From: Metarhizobium sp964253915
GTDB lineage: Bacteria > Pseudomonadota > Alphaproteobacteria > Rhizobiales > Rhizobiaceae
NCBI RefSeq assembly: GCF_964253915.1
Contig: NZ_CAXUSG020000015.1
Coordinates: 1-64,000, forward strand
Direction of reading: 5' to 3'
Length of the DNA: 64,000 nucleotides
The number at the start of each line of letters is the position of its first letter. Position 1 is the first letter of the stretch. Made by a program: the position numbers and the translations under genes. Below the pieces are notes generated by a model. That model had not been told where the DNA came from. It searched no databases and saw nothing but the letters and a program-made list of their open reading frames with translations. Below are positions 60,192-64,000 of this stretch, piece by piece.

Positions 60192-61253
60192 ATGCCGCAT
60201 ACCACAGATGACCTGCGTATCGTCGATATCACCCCGCTGAGTTCGCCGGAGCGCATCCTGACGGAAATCCCGCGCACAGATGCGGTGACCGAAACCGTCA
60301 CCCGTTCGCGCCAGACGGTACACGACATCCTGCATGACAAGGACGACCGGCTGATCGTCGTCATCGGCCCCTGCTCGATCCACGACCCGGTCGCCGCCCG
60401 CGAATATGCCGGTCTGCTGGAGGAGCAGCGCCGCCGCTTCGGCGACGAGCTGGAAGTGGTGATGCGCGTCTATTTCGAAAAGCCGCGAACCACCGTCGGC
60501 TGGAAGGGCCTGATCAACGATCCGCATCTCGACGGCAGCTACCGCATCGAGGACGGCCTGCGGCTTGCCCGCGGCCTGATGATCGACGTCAACAAGCTCG
60601 GCCTGCCCGCCGGCTCGGAATTCCTCGACACGATCACGCCGCAATACATCGCCGACCTCGTCGCCTGGGGCGCCATCGGCGCGCGCACCACCGAAAGCCA
60701 GGTGCATCGCGAGCTGGCCTCCGGCCTGTCCTGCCCGGTCGGCTTCAAGAACGGCACGGACGGCAATGTCCGCATCGCGCTCGACGCCTGCATGGCCTCG
60801 TCGCGGCCGCATCATTTCCCGGCGGTGACCAAGGACGGCCGCGCCGCGATCGCCTCGACGCGCGGCAACGAGGATTGCCACGTCATCCTGCGCGGCGGCA
60901 GCCAGACGAACTACGATGCCGACAGCGTCAATGCCGTCTCGGCGCTCTCGGAGAAGGTCGGACTTGCGCCGCGGCTGATCATCGACGCCAGCCATGCCAA
61001 TAGCAGCAAGAACCCGGAAAACCAGCCGAAGGTGACCGGCGACGTCGGCCGCCAGCTGGCAGCGGGCGACCGCCGCATCAAGGGCGTCATGGTGGAAAGC
61101 CACCTCATCGCCGGCCGGCAGGACCTGGTGCCGGGCAAGCCGCTCGTCTACGGCCAGAGCATCACCGACGGCTGCATCGACTGGGCGACCTCGGTTTCGG
61201 TGCTGGAAGATCTGGCCCGCTCGGTTCAGGCGCGCCGCAAGGCGGCGGCGTAA
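60192..61253 (+). CDS. aroG: 3-deoxy-7-phosphoheptulonate synthase (DAHP synthase, class I)
   Basis: A 353-residue class I (AroF/AroG/AroH) DAHP synthase, joining phosphoenolpyruvate and erythrose 4-phosphate as the first step of the shikimate pathway. Active-site segments are all present: VVIGPCSIHDPVAAREYA (metal Cys), MRVYFEKPRTTVGWKG, GARTTESQVHRELASGL, PVGFKNGTDG and IIDASHANSSKNPENQ with the metal His. Length matches E. coli AroG (350). It lies 98 bases after the Tyr/Phe leader peptide, so it is regulated by attenuation as well as, by family knowledge, feedback inhibition. Confidence 0.94.
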   Translation: MPHTTDDLRIVDITPLSSPERILTEIPRTDAVTETVTRSRQTVHDILHDKDDRLIVVIGPCSIHDPVAAREYAGLLEEQRRRFGDELEVVMRVYFEKPRTTVGWKGLINDPHLDGSYRIEDGLRLARGLMIDVNKLGLPAGSEFLDTITPQYIADLVAWGAIGARTTESQVHRELASGLSCPVGFKNGTDGNVRIALDACMASSRPHHFPAVTKDGRAAIASTRGNEDCHVILRGGSQTNYDADSVNAVSALSEKVGLAPRLIIDASHANSSKNPENQPKVTGDVGRQLAAGDRRIKGVMVESHLIAGRQDLVPGKPLVYGQSITDGCIDWATSVSVLEDLARSVQARRKAAA

Positions 61254-61276
61254 GGGGACTGCGGCGAACTCGACAG

Positions 61277-61417
61277 GCCCCTCATCTGCCTGCCGGCATC
61301 TTCTCCCCGTTTTGACGGGGAGAAGAGGGTATGCCGCACCGTGTTCGCCAAGCAATGAGCGTCAGGTGGGGCAAGTCCCCTCTCCCCGCGTGCGGGGAGA
61401 GGGTTGGGGTGAGGGGC
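61277..61417. repeat. RIME-like palindromic repeat, copy 8
   Basis: One CTTCTCCCCGTTTTGACGGGG unit and one CCTCTCCCCGCGTGCGGGGAGAGG unit, ending GGTTGGGGTGAGGGGC, the same order as copy 7. Between the converging aroG and YdeI-family genes. Confidence 0.83.
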
Positions 61418-61437
61418 AAAGCCGCAAACGCAGACGC

Positions 61438-62031
61438 CTAATCGTCCAACCCCTTGCCCTCCAGAATTCGCGGCGCCGCCTTGTCGATGCGCGCTTCGCG
61501 GGTCTTGGCCTGCTTGGCCGAGGCGAAATGCAGGAGATAGGCTTTCTGCCGGCCCGGCGTCAGGGCGTCGAAGGCGGCGCTGAGGTCCGGGTCGTCGGCC
61601 AACCGGTCGCGGAACTCGTCCGGCATGGCGAAATCGGCGGTTTTCTTGAATTCCACCTTGAGACCGGCCTTCTCCACGGCGATTGCCTTATGGATGTAAT
61701 CCTTGAGGGTCGCTTCCATGCCGGCGATCTGTTCGAGGCTGGTGAAGCGGATCTGACGGGCCGCCTGGACGTTTTCCGTCTGCTGGATGAGGATGCCGTC
61801 GGGATCGGTCATCAGCGCGCCCTTGAAGAACAGATAGGCGCAATACTCCTTGAAACCGTGGATGAGGACGACATTGGCCTTGCCCAGCGAATAGCAGGGA
61901 CAGCCCCATTTCAGGTCCTCCGACAGGTCGCAGTCGAGCGCGATGTTACGCAAAACCTCGAACTCCCGCCCCCACTTCTCCTCCTTGGCCAGGATCGCAT
62001 CGACCCTGGAATTCGTTTTACGCTCGGCCAC
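61438..62031 (-). CDS. YdeI/OmdA family protein (DUF1801)
   Basis: A 197-residue cytosolic protein with a DUF1801 (YdhG-like) core, seen in LKWGCPCYSLGKANVVLIHGFKEYCAYLFF, and the C-terminal bacteriocin-protection/OmdA region (LADDPDLSAAFDALTPGRQKAYLLHFASAKQAKTREARI, here split over residues 145-185). Members have been linked with protection from cationic peptides, but the function is not settled. It follows the MarR regulator on the same strand with 45 bases between, so it may be under that regulator. Confidence 0.9.
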   Translation of the reverse strand: MAERKTNSRVDAILAKEEKWGREFEVLRNIALDCDLSEDLKWGCPCYSLGKANVVLIHGFKEYCAYLFFKGALMTDPDGILIQQTENVQAARQIRFTSLEQIAGMEATLKDYIHKAIAVEKAGLKVEFKKTADFAMPDEFRDRLADDPDLSAAFDALTPGRQKAYLLHFASAKQAKTREARIDKAAPRILEGKGLDD

Positions 62032-62076
62032 GCTGAACCTCCTCGCTGACCCGTCATCCGCGTAGCAATATGCGGC

Positions 62077-62523
62077 TCAGCGGATATCCCGCAAGTCCCG
62101 GCGCAGGCGTTCGGCATCGCCGCCGGCAAGGCCGGTCTCGATGTCTTCATGCGTGCGTTTCCACACCGGGAAGGCGCTGATCAGCGCCGCCCGACCCGCC
62201 TCCGTCAGCTTCAGGCGCTTGCCGCGGCGATCCTTCGGATCGGCGGCGATCTCAACCAGGCCGCGGCGCGACAGCGGCTTCAGCATCGCCGTCAACGTGG
62301 TGCGGTCCATGGCGAGCAGGTCGGCGACGGGTTTCATCGGCGGCGGCTCCGGGCGGTTGAGCGACATCAGCAGCGAAAACTGCCCGTTCGTGAGCCCATG
62401 CGGCTTCAGAACCTCGTCGAACCGGCGCGCCAGGGCGCGTGCCGCCCGCTGCGCATGCAGGCAGAGGCAGGTGTCGCGCACGAAAAGCGTCGTCGAAAAA
62501 GGAATCAGATCCTGGTTTGACAT
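62077..62523 (-). CDS. MarR family transcriptional regulator
   Basis: A 148-residue MarR regulator. The winged helix covers about 45-115 (GLTNGQFSLLMSLNRPEPPPM, LLAMDRTTLTAMLKPLSRRGL, ADPKDRRGKRLKLTEAG). An N-terminal region with two Cys (RDTCLCLHAQRAARAL) is a possible redox sensor, as in several thiol-based MarR proteins. It is divergent from the DUF899 gene, with a palindrome between, and upstream of the YdeI-family gene. It probably represses both. Confidence 0.9.
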   Translation of the reverse strand: MSNQDLIPFSTTLFVRDTCLCLHAQRAARALARRFDEVLKPHGLTNGQFSLLMSLNRPEPPPMKPVADLLAMDRTTLTAMLKPLSRRGLVEIAADPKDRRGKRLKLTEAGRAALISAFPVWKRTHEDIETGLAGGDAERLRRDLRDIR

Positions 62524-62534
62524 AGCCGATTTAT

Positions 62535-62546
62535 GTTGATATCAAC
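62535..62546. promoter_or_regulatory. Candidate MarR operator
   Basis: A perfect 12-bp palindrome, GTTGATATCAAC, in the 74 bases between the MarR and DUF899 genes. Position and symmetry fit a MarR dimer site controlling both divergent genes. Confidence 0.65.
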
Positions 62547-62597
62547 CTAAACCGTCAAGGAGAAGAAAACGAGAACACTTTGAGGAGAGTGCCTATC

Positions 62598-63326
62598 ATG
62601 TCCCATCCTGTCGTATCGCGTGAAGAATGGCTGGACGCTCGCCGCGAGCTTCTGGTGAAGGAAAAGGAGGCGACGCGGCAGCGCGACCGTCTCAACGAGG
62701 CAAGGCTCGCCCTGCCCTGGGTCAAGGTCGACAAGGCCTATACCTTCGACACACCAACCGGCCGCAAGACGCTGGCCGAACTTTTCGACGGCCGCAGCCA
62801 GCTGATGGTCTATCACTTCATGCTCGGCCCGAAGTGGGAGGCCGGTTGCCCCGGCTGCTCCTTCCTGGCGGACCATCTCGACGGCACGCTGCCGCATCTC
62901 AACCATCACGACGTGACGCTTGTCGCCGTGTCGCGCGCACCGCTTGCCAAGCTCGATGCCTACAAGCGCCGCATGGGCTGGCGCTTTCCCTGGGTGTCGT
63001 CGGAGGACAGCGATTTCAACTTCGACTACCACGTGTCGTTCACGCCGGAAGATCTGGCGGGCGAAAACGTCTTCTACAATTTTACCGGCATTCCGCCGGA
63101 GCAGGCCCATGACGAACTGCCCGGTCTGAGCGCCTTCTACAAGGACCAGAACGGCGACATTTTCCACACCTATTCGAGCTACGCCCGCGGTCCGGAAGAG
63201 CTGATCGGCACCTACATGATCCTCGACCGCGCACCAAAAGGCCGCAACGAGGAAGAGATCATGGACTGGATGCGCCGCCACGACGAATACGAGGACAAGC
63301 CCAAGGCGGCCGCCTGCTGCCACTAG
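62598..63326 (+). CDS. DUF899 family thioredoxin-like protein
   Basis: A 242-residue DUF899 protein with a thioredoxin-like fold. The redox-type motif is WEAGCPGCSFLADHLDG (Cys-x-x-Cys near residue 90), and the family features YHFMLGP, AVSRAPLAKLDAYKRRMGW and FSxYARG-like SYARGPEEL are present. The C-terminus is CCH, unusual. ATG 62598 follows GAGGAGAG. Divergent from the MarR regulator, so probably induced by that regulator's signal. Function unknown; the CxxC suggests a thiol or peroxide role. Confidence 0.9.
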   Translation: MSHPVVSREEWLDARRELLVKEKEATRQRDRLNEARLALPWVKVDKAYTFDTPTGRKTLAELFDGRSQLMVYHFMLGPKWEAGCPGCSFLADHLDGTLPHLNHHDVTLVAVSRAPLAKLDAYKRRMGWRFPWVSSEDSDFNFDYHVSFTPEDLAGENVFYNFTGIPPEQAHDELPGLSAFYKDQNGDIFHTYSSYARGPEELIGTYMILDRAPKGRNEEEIMDWMRRHDEYEDKPKAAACCH

Positions 63327-63327
63327 A

Positions 63328-63371
63328 GCAATTCCAGCAAAAGTGCGCAGCGGTTTTGCGTCCGGAATTGC
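63328..63371. repeat. Imperfect palindromic repeat, likely a second intergenic element
   Basis: CAATTCC at the left pairs with GGAATTG at the right, with AGCAAAA and GTTTTGC inside. Only one copy is in this window, so repeat status is inferred from its resemblance to short palindromic elements common between genes in rhizobia. Confidence 0.45.
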
Positions 63372-63592
63372 GTAGAAACAAAGAGATAGAGTGTTTTCGC
63401 GTTTCAGAGAAAGGCGGAAACCCTCTAAGGCCTTTCCCGGCGCAATCCCCACCCTACTTGCCTTTATCACACCGTCATCCGCCGGCGCGATGATCGTTTT
63501 CGCACGGTCCGGCGGATGCCACCGGAAAGACATTCGGGCCGTCACAGGCCGGCCCGTCTCATGACGAGTATTATCCAAAAAGGGAGAGTTTG

Positions 63593-64000
63593 ATGTCCGA
63601 TATGCATGGCAAATTCGTCTGGTACGAACTTTTGACCCCCGACACCGCGGCCGCCGCGAAATTCTACCACGACGTCATCGGCTGGAATGCCAAGGACTCC
63701 GGCATGGTCGATTTCAGCTACACCATCTTCGAGGTGCCGAGCCACAATCGCGGCATCGGCGGCATGATGGCGCTCACCGGCGAGATGAAGGCCCAGGGCA
63801 TTCCGCCGAACTGGAGCGGATACGTCGCGGTCGACGACGTCGATGCCACCGCCGCAAAATTCGTCGAGCTCGGCGGCAAGATCTGGCGGCCGGCGGCCGA
63901 TATTCCCGGTGTCGGCCGGTTTGCCGTCGTCGCCGACCCGCAAGGCGCCGTCATCGTCATCTTCAAGCCCGCGCCGATGGACGGTGCCCCGCCGGAAGAC
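63593..64000 (+). CDS. VOC family protein, truncated by the window edge
   Basis: An open reading frame of 136 codons running off the end of the window. The N-terminus, MSDMHGKFVWYELLTPDTAA then AKFYHDVIGW, is typical of two-domain VOC (glyoxalase/bleomycin-resistance) proteins, with VPSHNRGIGGMMALTGEM and VDDVDATAAKFVELGGKI, and IPGVGRFAVVADPQGAV closing the first domain. GGGAGAG precedes the ATG. A second VOC domain is expected beyond the edge. Substrate unknown. Confidence 0.85.
   Translation, partial: MSDMHGKFVWYELLTPDTAAAAKFYHDVIGWNAKDSGMVDFSYTIFEVPSHNRGIGGMMALTGEMKAQGIPPNWSGYVAVDDVDATAAKFVELGGKIWRPAADIPGVGRFAVVADPQGAVIVIFKPAPMDGAPPED

Overview
The window reads as a chromosomal segment of a Rhizobiaceae-type alphaproteobacterium (Rhizobium, Agrobacterium or Ensifer relative). 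The support is a MucR/Ros C2H2 zinc-finger regulator, several families typical of Rhizobiales (DUF1491, DUF2336, DUF6456, DUF930, TIGR03808, CbtAB under a B12 riboswitch), high-GC coding sequence, and many RIME-like palindromic intergenic repeats. Nearly all genes look intact. I found no insertion sequence, prophage, CRISPR array, rRNA or tRNA. Protein families were recognised by reading the translations; no database search was run.

Layout. 0.3-5.7 kb: DUF2336 protein, DUF1491 protein, a membrane sensor histidine kinase overlapping a peptidoglycan-binding membrane protein, a DUF5330 protein and SufE. 5.7-7.6 kb: a DUF6456 protein overlapping a DnaA-domain-IV-like DNA-binding protein, then mucR with its terminator. 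8.1-14 kb: a complete seven-gene Mrp/Mnh cation/proton antiporter operon (A to G, minus strand). 14.2-24.9 kb: msrB, a hemolysin III-like protein, a Sel1-repeat protein, a usp/DksA-like pair, a VOC protein with two possible starts (Tat-exported or cytosolic), an AI-2E family permease, an FAD oxidoreductase, a polysaccharide deacetylase, and a beta-propeller/DUF4214 protein likely to be exported. 25-29.5 kb: oligopeptidase B, two small unknown proteins sharing a motif, and a MerR regulator.

29.5-34.1 kb: a GNAT acetyltransferase and a DJ-1/PfpI protein behind a leader peptide and attenuator; a cobalamin-riboswitch-controlled cbtB-cbtA-unknown operon; two orphan c-type cytochromes. 34.3-45.3 kb: a LysE exporter divergent from a WYL regulator, metallophosphoesterase, sodB, branched-chain aminotransferase, zinc alcohol dehydrogenase, haloacid dehalogenase, tam, a HerA/DUF853 ATPase and a DUF2161 nuclease-like protein. 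45.6-52.4 kb: an ABC-F ATPase with a structured, uORF-containing leader, an L,D-transpeptidase lipoprotein, YjbR, a LysR/GST pair and a TIGR03808 beta-helix protein. 52.6-64 kb: a PAS-GAF-GGDEF-EAL protein, DNA-ligase-associated exonuclease plus ATP-dependent DNA ligase, a second L,D-transpeptidase, the ohrR/ohr peroxide module, aroG behind a Tyr/Phe leader peptide and attenuator, a YdeI protein, a MarR/DUF899 pair, and a truncated VOC gene at the edge.

The most interesting parts are regulatory. Two ribosome-mediated attenuators (before the GNAT/PfpI genes and before aroG) both seem to start transcription at the leader AUG. A third leader, before the ABC-F gene, has a uORF and mutually exclusive pairings. 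Eight clusters of RIME-like palindromes sit in intergenic spaces from 22 kb onward, seven of them after 35.8 kb. Enzymes against oxidative damage recur through the window (msrB, sodB, ohr/ohrR, usp), but they are scattered rather than one regulon.
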